The notes beneath the pieces are model-generated. The model made no database searches. It saw only the letters and a list, made by a program, of their open reading frames with translations, and was not told the DNA's origin. A DNA stretch of 64,000 nt from Pacificispira sp002696645. Its GTDB lineage: Bacteria > Pseudomonadota > Alphaproteobacteria > UBA8366 > Aestuariispiraceae. This document shows positions 35,986 to 44,267 of this stretch, in pieces (position 1 is the first letter of the stretch; each line of letters opens with the position of its first letter). The translations under genes and the position numbers were made by a program. The stretch covers positions 186,001 to 250,000 of the forward strand of contig NZ_JBLZHU010000006.1 of assembly GCF_048892425.1 (NCBI RefSeq), read 5' to 3'.

Positions 35986-36114
35986 AAGGCTTTTCCAAAA
36001 TCTGTGCCTGGCCAAGAATGCCAGATGCCGTGGTCGCTGAGTCTAAAGCCGAAGGATGAATAAAGGCAAGGCGCGGACATCTGATCCCGTCCGACCCTAA
36101 GGTCAAGCCCCTTC

Positions 36115-36835
36115 GCGCAGGCGGGTATCCAGGGCCACACGCATCAATCGCGCCTGCCGCCCTGGACCCCGGATCACGTCCGGGGTGACGATGCTGATGA
36201 TGGATACGCCGATACCGCCCCTCCTCAGGATGAAATCTGTGAGGGTGGTGAGAATATAGACACATAAAACGTGCACTCACCCTGAGGAGCGCAGCGCCTC
36301 GAAGGGTGCCTTTCTGCAAGCACCCCCCCTCCCCGTCATGCCCCCGCGCAGGCGGGTATCCGGGGCCACACGCATCAATCGCGCCTGCCGCTCTGGACCC
36401 CGGATCACGTCCGGGGTGACGATGCTGATGATGGATACGCCGATACAGCCCCTCCTCAGGATGAAATCTGTGCGGGTGGTGAGAATGTGGACACATAAAA
36501 CGTGCACTCACCCTGAGGAGCGCAGCGTCTCGACGGGTGCTTTTCTGCACGCACCGCCCCCTCCCCGTCATATCCTCGCAGGCGGGCATCCAGGGCCACA
36601 CGCACACTTTGAGCCTGCCGCTCTGGACCCCGGATCACGTCCGGGGTGACGATTCTGATAATGGATACGCCGATGCAGCACCTCCTCAGGATGAGACCTG
36701 TGAGGGGGGTGAGAATGTGGACACATAAAACGTGCACTCACCCTGAGGAGCGCAGCGTCTCGAAGGGTGCCTTTCTGCAAGCACCACCCCCTCCGCGTCC
36801 TTGGCGCCTCCTCAGCGCTCTCTGCGGTTACTCTT
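36115..36835 (+). repeat. Array of three tandem compound repeats, about 230 bp each
   Basis: Units start near 36115, 36346 and 36576. Each has a palindrome CCCCGGATCACGTCCGGGG, a CCTCCTCAGGATGA segment, an ACACATAAAACGTGCACTCA segment and a CCCTGAGGAGCGCAGCG ... CGAAGGGTG segment. After the third unit comes a fragment with CCTCAGCGCTCTCTGCGGTT (about 36800-36830). The palindrome, the CCCTGAGGAG module and the terminal module are related to those of the array at 15.1-15.9 kb, in a different order. Units differ at scattered positions, more than in the first array. No gene is supported in 36016-36963. Confidence 0.9.
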
Positions 36836-36963
36836 TACAGCTCAGACAGGGCGTTGGGGCCGATCCTTTGCCAGATGTCTTTTCCCATGCCGGAACGCTT
36901 GCTATAACGCGAACATCTTATCACTTGTGGGCCGATAGGTCCTTACCCGCTCGGATTGGGCCT

Positions 36964-37539
36964 ATGTATCTCTTGATCGATAACTATGACAGCTTCACCT
37001 ACAATCTGGTCCATTTTTTGGGCGATCTGGGGGCGGAGTGTGAGGTATATCGCAACGACAGGATTGATGTTGAAACGGCGATCGGTCTGAAGCCGCAAGG
37101 CATTGTCATTTCGCCTGGCCCCTGCGATCCGCCAAAGGCTGGCATCTGCCTGGACTTGATCAAGGCGGCGGCAGAAAACAATGTGCCTTTGATGGGGGTC
37201 TGCCTGGGGCACCAATCCATCGGCTACGCTTATGGTGCGACGGTTGAGCGCGGCCCTGCCCCCATGCATGGCAAGGTCTCTGAAGTCTCTCATACCGGGC
37301 AAGGTTTGTTTGAAGGCCTGCCGGATCGGCTGAAGGCAACGCGCTATCACAGCCTTGTCGTGTCGGAACGGGATTTACCGGACTGTTTTACCGTGACCGC
37401 GCGCACCGATGATGGCGTGATCATGGGCATGGAGCATAAAACCTATCCATTGCACGGCGTGCAATTTCATCCAGAAAGCATTGCGTCGGAACATGGTCAT
37501 GAGATATTGGCCAATTTCCTGAAAAGAACGCGGAATTAG
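36964..37539 (+). CDS. trpG: Anthranilate synthase glutamine amidotransferase component
   Basis: A 191-residue class I amidotransferase that supplies ammonia to TrpE for anthranilate (and may serve PabB for aminodeoxychorismate). It starts MYLLIDNYDSFTYNLVHFLG; the catalytic cysteine is C80 in GVCLGHQ, with H169 and E171 in VQFHPES. The frame is open far upstream, but that part translates the repeat array; the ATG at 36964 matches the family start. It leads the trpG-trpD-trpC-moaC-moeA-lexA run. trpE, usually just upstream in alphaproteobacteria, is absent from this window. Confidence 0.95.
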   Translation: MYLLIDNYDSFTYNLVHFLGDLGAECEVYRNDRIDVETAIGLKPQGIVISPGPCDPPKAGICLDLIKAAAENNVPLMGVCLGHQSIGYAYGATVERGPAPMHGKVSEVSHTGQGLFEGLPDRLKATRYHSLVVSERDLPDCFTVTARTDDGVIMGMEHKTYPLHGVQFHPESIASEHGHEILANFLKRTRN

Positions 37540-37550
37540 GGGGATTTGGC

Positions 37551-38600
37551 ATGGCAGCCGACCTGCAGGATATGAAACAACTGATCGGGAAAGTCGTTGG
37601 CGGCGAAACCCTGACCGTGCCAGAGGCAGAGCGCGCGTTTGACATTATCATGTCGGGCGACGCGACCCCGTCCCAGATGGGCGGATTCCTGGCGGCCCTG
37701 CGCCTGCGCGGTGAAACCGTGGAGGAAATCACTGGGGCGGCACGGACCATGCGCGCCAAGGTGTCGCGTATTCATGCGCCGGATAATGCCATGGATATCG
37801 TCGGAACGGGCGGCGACAAGCTGGGAACACTGAATGTCTCGACCGCTGCGGCCCTGGTCGTTGCGGGGTGTGGTGTGCCCATTGCCAAACACGGCAATCG
37901 TGCCGCCTCCTCCAAATCAGGCACAGCGGATGCGTTGGGCCAGTTGGGTGTCGATCTGGATTGTCCCTTCCCCAATATCGAACGGGCCATCAAGGAAGCG
38001 GGCATTGGATTCATGATTGCCCCGCGCCACCACGGGGCGATGCGCAATGTCATGCCGACCCGGGTGGAACTGGGCGTTCCCACAATTTTCAACATTTTGG
38101 GGCCCTTATCCAATCCGGCCTTGGTGAAGCGCTATCTGATCGGCTGTTTCCGTCCTGAATTTATTGAAAAAATGGCAGAAACCCTGGGAGATTTGGGGGC
38201 AGAGCGCGCCTGGGTCGTGCATGGGCACAGCGGTATGGACGAGATCAGCACGACCGGCCCTACTCGGGTCGCCTCGCTGGAAAACGGGAAAGTCACCACA
38301 TTTGACATCTCCCCAGCGGACATTGGCTTGCCGGTCGCGGCGTTGAACGACCTGCTGGGTGGCACGCCGGAGCATAATGCGGGGGCCATCACGGCCTTAC
38401 TGGACGGGACGCCGTCGGCCTATCGTGATATTGTGGTCTTTAATGCAGCGGCTGCATTGCTGATTGCTGGTAAGGCCAAAGATTTGAAAGACGGCGCGAC
38501 ACAAGCGGCCGATAGCATCGATTCAGGCCGTGCCAGACAGGTGCTGACAACCCTTGTGGCTGTTACCAATGATTATCCAAAAGAGGGAAAAGCCGGATGA
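37551..38600 (+). CDS. trpD: Anthranilate phosphoribosyltransferase
   Basis: A 349-residue enzyme that joins anthranilate to PRPP, the second step of tryptophan synthesis. Visible family motifs: GTGGDKLGTLNVSTAAA (PRPP binding, about 85-101), KHGNRAASSKSGTADAL (about 108-124) and the helical N-terminal domain. GGGGGAT precedes the ATG. Its stop overlaps the trpC start (ATGA), so the two are translationally coupled. Confidence 0.96.
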   Translation: MAADLQDMKQLIGKVVGGETLTVPEAERAFDIIMSGDATPSQMGGFLAALRLRGETVEEITGAARTMRAKVSRIHAPDNAMDIVGTGGDKLGTLNVSTAAALVVAGCGVPIAKHGNRAASSKSGTADALGQLGVDLDCPFPNIERAIKEAGIGFMIAPRHHGAMRNVMPTRVELGVPTIFNILGPLSNPALVKRYLIGCFRPEFIEKMAETLGDLGAERAWVVHGHSGMDEISTTGPTRVASLENGKVTTFDISPADIGLPVAALNDLLGGTPEHNAGAITALLDGTPSAYRDIVVFNAAAALLIAGKAKDLKDGATQAADSIDSGRARQVLTTLVAVTNDYPKEGKAG

Positions 38601-39400
38601 GCGACGTCCTGGCCAAAATCTGTGCTGACAAGCGCAACCATATCAAGGCCCGCAAAAAGGCTGTGCCAGAGGCGGATATTCGTGCCCAGGCCGAAACCGC
38701 CCCTGCACCGCGCGGATTCGCTGAAGCATTGAGGAAAAAGGTTGCGGCGGGTGACTATGCGCTGATTGCCGAAATCAAGAAGGCATCGCCGTCCAAGGGG
38801 CTGATACGGGCTGATTTTGCGCCTGCTGCCCTGGCCCGGGCTTATCAGAAAGGCGGTGCGGCCTGTCTGTCCATCCTGACGGACGAACCCTATTTCCAGG
38901 GTAAGGATCAGTATCTCAGCGCAGCCCGCATGGCCGTGACCCTTCCGGTTCTGCGCAAGGATTTCATGCTGGACCCCTATCAGGTCTATGAATCGCGCGC
39001 CTTGGGGGCCGATTGCATCCTGCTGATTATGGCAGCCCTGACGGACAAGGTTGCGATTGAATTGGAAACCCTGGCCCATGAACTGGGTATGGATGTCCTG
39101 ATCGAAGTCCATAATGAGGAAGAAATGCAGCGTGCCTTGCAGCTAAAGTCCCCTCTTCTCGGCATAAATAACCGCAATCTCAAAACTTTAGAGGTGGATC
39201 TTAAAGTTACTGAGGAACTGTCTGAAATGGTACCTGAGGGCAAGGTTCTTGTGGCGGAAAGTGGTTTATACGGCCCGGCTGATCTGGCACGGATGGAGAA
39301 AGTCGGCGCGATGCGCTTTCTGGTTGGCGAATCTCTGATGCGTCAGGACGACGTGACGGCTGCTACGCTGGCCCTGTTGACCCGTGCACAGGCAGCCTGA
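38597..39400 (+). CDS. trpC: Indole-3-glycerol phosphate synthase
   Basis: A 267-residue (beta/alpha)8-barrel enzyme that closes the indole ring from CdRP. Recognised by EIKKASPSKGLIRADF (catalytic Glu/Lys near residue 56-58), VLRKDFMLDPYQVYE with the catalytic lysine near 118, LLGINNRNLKTLEVDL and VAESGLYGPAD. It is free-standing and not fused to TrpF. It overlaps trpD by four bases and moaC begins two bases after its stop. Confidence 0.96.
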   Translation: MSDVLAKICADKRNHIKARKKAVPEADIRAQAETAPAPRGFAEALRKKVAAGDYALIAEIKKASPSKGLIRADFAPAALARAYQKGGAACLSILTDEPYFQGKDQYLSAARMAVTLPVLRKDFMLDPYQVYESRALGADCILLIMAALTDKVAIELETLAHELGMDVLIEVHNEEEMQRALQLKSPLLGINNRNLKTLEVDLKVTEELSEMVPEGKVLVAESGLYGPADLARMEKVGAMRFLVGESLMRQDDVTAATLALLTRAQAA

Positions 39401-39402
39401 CC

Positions 39403-39891
39403 ATGGCAGAACTGACCCATTTTGACGCGAACGGCAATGCGGTGATGGTCGATGTCTCCGACAAGGGGGAGACCGAACGCACAGCAACGGCCCGTGGTCT
39501 GGTGCGCATGGCGCCGGAAACCCTGGCGACGATCAAGGAGGGCCGCGTGAAAAAGGGCGATCCCCTGACCGTCGCGCAATTGGCAGGCATTATGGGGGCA
39601 AAGCGCACGCCGGACTTAATCCCGCTGTGTCATCCCCTTGCCCTGACATCGGTAAAGGTTTTCCTGAGCCTGGATGAGGAGATTTCTGGGGTCAGGATTG
39701 AAGCCACGGCGAAGCTGAAAGGCCGAACCGGTGTGGAAATGGAGGCCCTGACTGCGGTGTCCGTGGCCGCACTGACCGTCTATGATATGGTCAAGGCGAT
39801 TGATAAGGCGATGCAAATTACAGATATCCATCTGGTTCATAAAGCGGGGGGCAAATCAGGCGAGTATCGGGTTGCGGAGACAAATTCCTGA
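39403..39891 (+). CDS. moaC: Cyclic pyranopterin monophosphate synthase
   Basis: A 162-residue MoaC that, with MoaA, converts GTP to cyclic pyranopterin monophosphate in molybdenum cofactor synthesis. Signatures: MVDVSDKGETERTATARG, DLIPLCHPLALTSV (active-site His), GVEMEALTAVSVAALTVYDM and the catalytic lysine in VKAIDKAM. Its stop shares a base with the moeA start, so the Mo-cofactor genes are coupled to the trp genes in one transcription unit. Confidence 0.96.
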   Translation: MAELTHFDANGNAVMVDVSDKGETERTATARGLVRMAPETLATIKEGRVKKGDPLTVAQLAGIMGAKRTPDLIPLCHPLALTSVKVFLSLDEEISGVRIEATAKLKGRTGVEMEALTAVSVAALTVYDMVKAIDKAMQITDIHLVHKAGGKSGEYRVAETNS

Positions 39892-41111
39892 TGATTTCCG
39901 TCGCTGAGGCCCGTGAACGCATTCGGTCAGCCCTGACGCCGGTTGGGATTGAAACCATATCACTGGATCAGGCGCTTGGCCGGGTCACGGCCTCTCCTTT
40001 GCTGGCGCGTCGCACGCAGCCTCCTAAGGACGTATCTGCCATGGATGGCTATGCGGTGCGTGGCGCGGATGTCCAGACGGTGCCGGTATCGCTGAAAGTC
40101 GTTGCGGAGGTTGCAGCAGGCGCATCTTATGAAACAGAGGTGCCTGCCGGTCATTGTGTGCGGATTTTTACCGGTGCCCCCCTGCCCGCCGGCACCGATA
40201 CGATCGTCATTCAGGAAGACGCGGATGCGGACGAACAGACCGGCACCGTCACCATCCGGGAAGGCGCGCGGATAGGCACCTATGTGCGCAAGGCCGGGTT
40301 GGATTTTGCCCAAGGCGATGAGTTAATACCCGCAGGCTATCGCCTGACCGCGCGGGATATTGGCACAATCGCCGGAATGAACATTCCCTGGCTGTCGGTA
40401 TATCGTAAACCCCGCATTGCGATCCTCTCGACGGGAAATGAAATTGCCATGCCGGGCGATCCGCTGGGACCCAATCAGATTGTCAGTTCCAATGGACCCG
40501 CCCTGGCGGCTGCGATTACAGCGGCAGGCGGTGCACCAACGCTGCTGCCCATTGCGGCGGATAATCCGGAGGCGCTGAAAGCCCTGGCTCATCATGCCGC
40601 CGGTCATGACCTGCTGTTGACGACGGGGGGCGCCTCGGTCGGTAAGCATGATCTTGTCGGCAGTGTGTTGCAGGATGTCGGCCTGAAGCTGGATTTCTGG
40701 AAGATTGCTATGCGACCCGGCAAGCCCCTGATGTTTGGCCTGTTAAACGAAATGCCGATGTTGGGGTTACCGGGCAATCCGGTCTCTGCGCTGGTCTGCT
40801 TTCTGTTGTTTGGACAGTCTGCCCTGGCGCGCCTTGCCGGCATGAAAGATACAGACCCGGCCTTCGAAACAGCGCGTTTGGGCGTTGAACTTGGCCAGAA
40901 CGATCAGCGGGAAGATTACATGCGCGCAACCCTGCGACGCGATTCGGATGGTTTTCTGGTGGCGGAGCCTTTTCAGCGTCAGGACAGTTCCATGATGCGC
41001 CGTCTGGCAGCGGCGGATTGCCTGGTGCGACGCCTGCCACATGCTCCTCCGGCAGTAATGGGGCAACCGGTTGAAATCATGCTGTTTTCTGGTGGGTATC
41101 TTAGCTTTTAG
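39891..41111 (+). CDS. moeA: Molybdopterin molybdenumtransferase
   Basis: A 406-residue MoeA that inserts molybdate into adenylylated molybdopterin. Conserved segments: QPPKDVSAMDGYAVRG (N-terminal), GAPLPAGTDTIVIQEDA, ILSTGNEI, LLTTGGASVGKHDL (MoCF-binding loop) and GLPGNPVSALVCF. Overlaps moaC by one base. It is followed by a 134-base gap containing the lexA control region. Confidence 0.95.
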   Translation: MISVAEARERIRSALTPVGIETISLDQALGRVTASPLLARRTQPPKDVSAMDGYAVRGADVQTVPVSLKVVAEVAAGASYETEVPAGHCVRIFTGAPLPAGTDTIVIQEDADADEQTGTVTIREGARIGTYVRKAGLDFAQGDELIPAGYRLTARDIGTIAGMNIPWLSVYRKPRIAILSTGNEIAMPGDPLGPNQIVSSNGPALAAAITAAGGAPTLLPIAADNPEALKALAHHAAGHDLLLTTGGASVGKHDLVGSVLQDVGLKLDFWKIAMRPGKPLMFGLLNEMPMLGLPGNPVSALVCFLLFGQSALARLAGMKDTDPAFETARLGVELGQNDQREDYMRATLRRDSDGFLVAEPFQRQDSSMMRRLAAADCLVRRLPHAPPAVMGQPVEIMLFSGGYLSF

Positions 41112-41133
41112 GGGAACATATACCCGCTAAAGA

Positions 41134-41145
41134 GAACATATGTTC
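41134..41145. promoter_or_regulatory. Putative LexA operator (GAACATATGTTC)
   Basis: A perfect 12-bp palindrome about 100 bases before lexA, just upstream of a TTGACA box at 41159. A related half (GAACATATACCC) lies at 41114-41125. Its position suggests autoregulation. The pattern GAAC-N4-GTTC is the Gram-positive-type SOS box and not the alphaproteobacterial GTTC-N7-GTTC. Confidence 0.55.
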
Positions 41146-41245
41146 TAATTTTACCCCTTGACACAGAGTGCGAACAAAATTAGTCCATAGAACAGGTAAT
41201 CACGGTCTGAGCGCCATTGCGCCCCATGAACAGGAGAAGAACAAG

Positions 41246-41941
41246 ATGCTGACCCGGAAACAATATGAACTCCTGATGTTCATTCACGACAAACTTCAAG
41301 TTTCGGGGGTATCCCCTTCTTTCGAAGAAATGAAAGAGGCATTGGACCTGAAATCGAAGTCTGGGATTCACCGCCTGATCACAGGGCTGGAAGAGCGTGG
41401 ATTCCTGCGACGCCTGCCCAACCGCGCCCGCGCCTTGGAAGTTGTGCGCTTGCCTGAGAATTCGACGCCGGAGCAGTTGCCGATCCGCAATCGCCGCGTC
41501 GAAATGCTGCGCCAGAAGGAAATTGGCAGCAAACGATCCATGATGCGCGGCGGCGGTAACACCGTTCAATTGTCCCTGTATGGCCGGATCGCTGCCGGAA
41601 CACCGATTGAGGCGCTGCGCGATCATTCCATGCTGGTTGATGTGCCCGCCACCCTGTTGGGCCGCGGCGATCATTATGCCCTGGAGGTTGAAGGGGATTC
41701 GATGATCGATGCCGGAATCCTGGACGGGGATACTGTAATCATTGAGCGCACGGAACATGCCAGCAATGGCGATATTGTCGTCGCGCTGGTTGAAGGGATG
41801 GAAGTCACCCTGAAACGCCTGCGCCGCAAGGGGGAAAGCGTCGCCCTGGAACCCGCCAACCAGAATTACGAAACCAGGATTTATCGCCCCGATCAGGTAA
41901 ATGTTCAGGGTCGGCTGGTCGGTTTGCTGCGGAAATACTAA
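41246..41941 (+). CDS. lexA: LexA repressor
   Basis: A 231-residue SOS repressor and self-cleaving protease. The N-terminal winged helix-turn-helix is at about 1-65 (starting MLTRKQYELLMFIHDKL, with SPSFEEMKEALDLKSKSGIH). The cleavage site is A117-G118 in RIAAGTPIEA, and the catalytic pair is S152 (EGDSM) and K190 (VTLKRL). The linker is longer than in E. coli, as usual in this class. The start is the ATG with CAGGAGAAG upstream, not the longer frame from 41168. It ends in a four-base overlap with the convergent comEC gene. Confidence 0.96.
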   Translation: MLTRKQYELLMFIHDKLQVSGVSPSFEEMKEALDLKSKSGIHRLITGLEERGFLRRLPNRARALEVVRLPENSTPEQLPIRNRRVEMLRQKEIGSKRSMMRGGGNTVQLSLYGRIAAGTPIEALRDHSMLVDVPATLLGRGDHYALEVEGDSMIDAGILDGDTVIIERTEHASNGDIVVALVEGMEVTLKRLRRKGESVALEPANQNYETRIYRPDQVNVQGRLVGLLRKY

Positions 41942-44127
41942 TCCACGGACCGTTGGCTGGTTAACCCGGATTTGGTCCAGGGTCTGTGTCCCCGCGCTGC
42001 CTCAACCGTTTCCACGCCAAGGGCTGGCTTGCTGTCATAGAATACATGCACGCCATCGCGATACAGATCGGCGGGAGTGATCGCGGCACGTTCCCGGCAC
42101 AGGCTGGGATGCGGGACGATGGGCAGCCGGGTCACATCGGCCTGCAGGCAATCTTCGGCAACCGCCCTTGGGTCCTGGGTAAAGGCAAACACCCCTGCCC
42201 GACCGTCTGACAGGGTAATGTTCAGGCTGCATCCCAAAGGATCACAATGCAATGGGGTTTCCCGCAAGGCCATCAGATCCTGCCAATCCCCGCCCAGCGG
42301 AAGCGCCGTCTTTTCCTGCCAAACCGACAGGGTGAATTTATCGCGCCGTGTGGACTGGACCCATAGTTTGCCCTGCCAGATGATCGCAGCCTGATCCGTA
42401 GTTTCATGGAACAGCACCAAAGGCGTTGGCTGTGACAGGGGAGAGGCCAATCCGGCGATCACAAAAGGCGCCCCCAGATATCGCCACCGATGCCGCCAGA
42501 TTGCCGCCCATAACCCGCCCAACGTGACACAAATCAGGCCCCAACCGGTCATGGGGGGCAAGTGTCCAGTGGCACCGGGTAACGTCGCGACCCAATGGGC
42601 GATGGTCAGCACCGCATCGATCCCCCATCCCGCCGCCGATAAGGGCCATGCTTCCAGGCCGAAGGGCATCACCAACAGGCTCAACAGCCCCATGGGCATC
42701 ACCCAAAAGGTGACAATTGGCACAGCGACGAGATTGGCCAGGACCGAATAATGCGCAATCCTGCCGAAATGATGGATCGCAAAAGGGGCGGTCGCCGCCC
42801 CGGCGATCACCGTGGTCAGGCACACCGCTGCCATATAGAAGGCCGCCTTTCTGCTCCATCCGCGCGCCCCATCCTGTTTCCCACCCCCAAATCGATAGCT
42901 TTCATAAACAGCGACCAGGGCAATCACGGCGGCAAAAGATAACTGGAAGCTGGGGCCGATCAGGCCTTCCGGCGCGATCAACAACACCACCATGGCTGCA
43001 AAGGCGACCAAACGCATGGAAATCGCCTGTCGATCGGTCAACACTGCCACCAGAACAAGGCCGGTCATAAGAAAAGCCCGTTGGGTTGGAACCGTCGCGC
43101 CGGAAAGCAACAGATAGCCAAAAGATGCGATTAACGCCCCGAAAGCAGCCCATTTTTTGATTGGGCGATCGCGTGCCCAAGATTCCCGCAGGGCAAGAAG
43201 GAAACGCAAGGTCACAAAAACGATCAGGGCGATCATGCCGATATGCAGCCCGGAGATAGCCAGCAGATGGGCCAGTCCGGATTGGCGCAGGTCTTCCAGA
43301 ATTGGTTCAGGCACGGCGGCGCGATCCCCGGTCAACAGGGCGGCCATGACCCCGCCCCGTATGCCAGGCAGGGCAGCCTGCAACGCGGCGGAAACATCCA
43401 TTCTGGTTTGCTGTATCGCTATATGGGCTGTTTCCCATAGATCGGGTTCTGAAAGGCGCGGAACCTTTTCCCAATCCGACAGGCTGAACCCGACAGCGCC
43501 CAATCGATCAAACCAGGCCACACGGGCGAAATCATAAGCGCCTGGATAAGAAGGTCTGGGCGGGGGCGATAGTCGGGCCATAAGGCGGACCCGATCTCCA
43601 ATTCCAGGATATGCCCCCGCCCGAAGCTTAATGCGCACGACTTCGGGGACTGGATCGCCCCGCCCGCGCCAGCCGAAGTCTAAATCCTTCAGACGAATGC
43701 GGGCACCGTCCGGGAATGTCTCGACGGCGGCAACTCGGCCACTCATGCCAGGATAGACCTGCGCGCGTTCCAGAACCGGGGCGGCCACCCAGTGCGTTTT
43801 CCATACGCTATAGGTCAGTCCGAATAGGGCAAACAGCAACAGAATCAGAATTCCAGAAAGGCGTGGCGCCCCCATCCAATGCGCCACACCTGTGATCAGG
43901 CCTGCCAGGACGCCGCAGAATACAAGGGGCAAAAGCGGTGGCTCTATGGGTAGGGAGAAGTATGCGGCTATACCAATGCCAAAGAAGACAGGGCACCACA
44001 AAGCCCACCGGTCCCGCTCGCCGGCCAGGGTTGCAGCAAGGGCATTCTGCCAAAAACGGGCAGAAAAGGTATTATCCCGCCGCATAAACGACGCTGCGTT
44101 CTGGCCTTTAAAATGACCGCTGTTCAT
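41938..44127 (-). CDS. comEC: ComEC/Rec2-family competence membrane protein
   Basis: A 729-residue membrane protein. N-terminal membrane segments are followed by a soluble OB-like domain (about residues 100-210, with VRIKLRAGAYPGIGDRVRL), then the competence domain with many membrane segments (about 235-560; HLLAISGLHIGMIALIV is the family hallmark). The C-terminal region (about 600-729) is short and I see no metallo-beta-lactamase HxHxDH motif, so it may be the truncated alphaproteobacterial form. It forms a channel for DNA uptake. GGGGGG precedes the ATG at 44127; the longer frame to 44202 is less likely. Divergent from gltX. Confidence 0.9.
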   Translation of the reverse strand: MNSGHFKGQNAASFMRRDNTFSARFWQNALAATLAGERDRWALWCPVFFGIGIAAYFSLPIEPPLLPLVFCGVLAGLITGVAHWMGAPRLSGILILLLFALFGLTYSVWKTHWVAAPVLERAQVYPGMSGRVAAVETFPDGARIRLKDLDFGWRGRGDPVPEVVRIKLRAGAYPGIGDRVRLMARLSPPPRPSYPGAYDFARVAWFDRLGAVGFSLSDWEKVPRLSEPDLWETAHIAIQQTRMDVSAALQAALPGIRGGVMAALLTGDRAAVPEPILEDLRQSGLAHLLAISGLHIGMIALIVFVTLRFLLALRESWARDRPIKKWAAFGALIASFGYLLLSGATVPTQRAFLMTGLVLVAVLTDRQAISMRLVAFAAMVVLLIAPEGLIGPSFQLSFAAVIALVAVYESYRFGGGKQDGARGWSRKAAFYMAAVCLTTVIAGAATAPFAIHHFGRIAHYSVLANLVAVPIVTFWVMPMGLLSLLVMPFGLEAWPLSAAGWGIDAVLTIAHWVATLPGATGHLPPMTGWGLICVTLGGLWAAIWRHRWRYLGAPFVIAGLASPLSQPTPLVLFHETTDQAAIIWQGKLWVQSTRRDKFTLSVWQEKTALPLGGDWQDLMALRETPLHCDPLGCSLNITLSDGRAGVFAFTQDPRAVAEDCLQADVTRLPIVPHPSLCRERAAITPADLYRDGVHVFYDSKPALGVETVEAARGHRPWTKSGLTSQRSVD

Positions 44128-44267
44128 GGTGTCCCCCCGCCAGAATGCCACCATAAAGCGACAGGTCATGACTGGCGAGATACTTTTCCAGGCTTTGCCC
44201 AACAGGTGGCTGCTGTGCTAAAGGACACACGCATTTGCTAAATCACGATCTCATTTTAGGAGTGACC

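Noticed and set aside
36115..36835. Several reading frames on both strands, and an upstream extension of trpG to 36646
   Set aside because: All translate the second repeat array. TrpG homologues start at the ATG at 36964.
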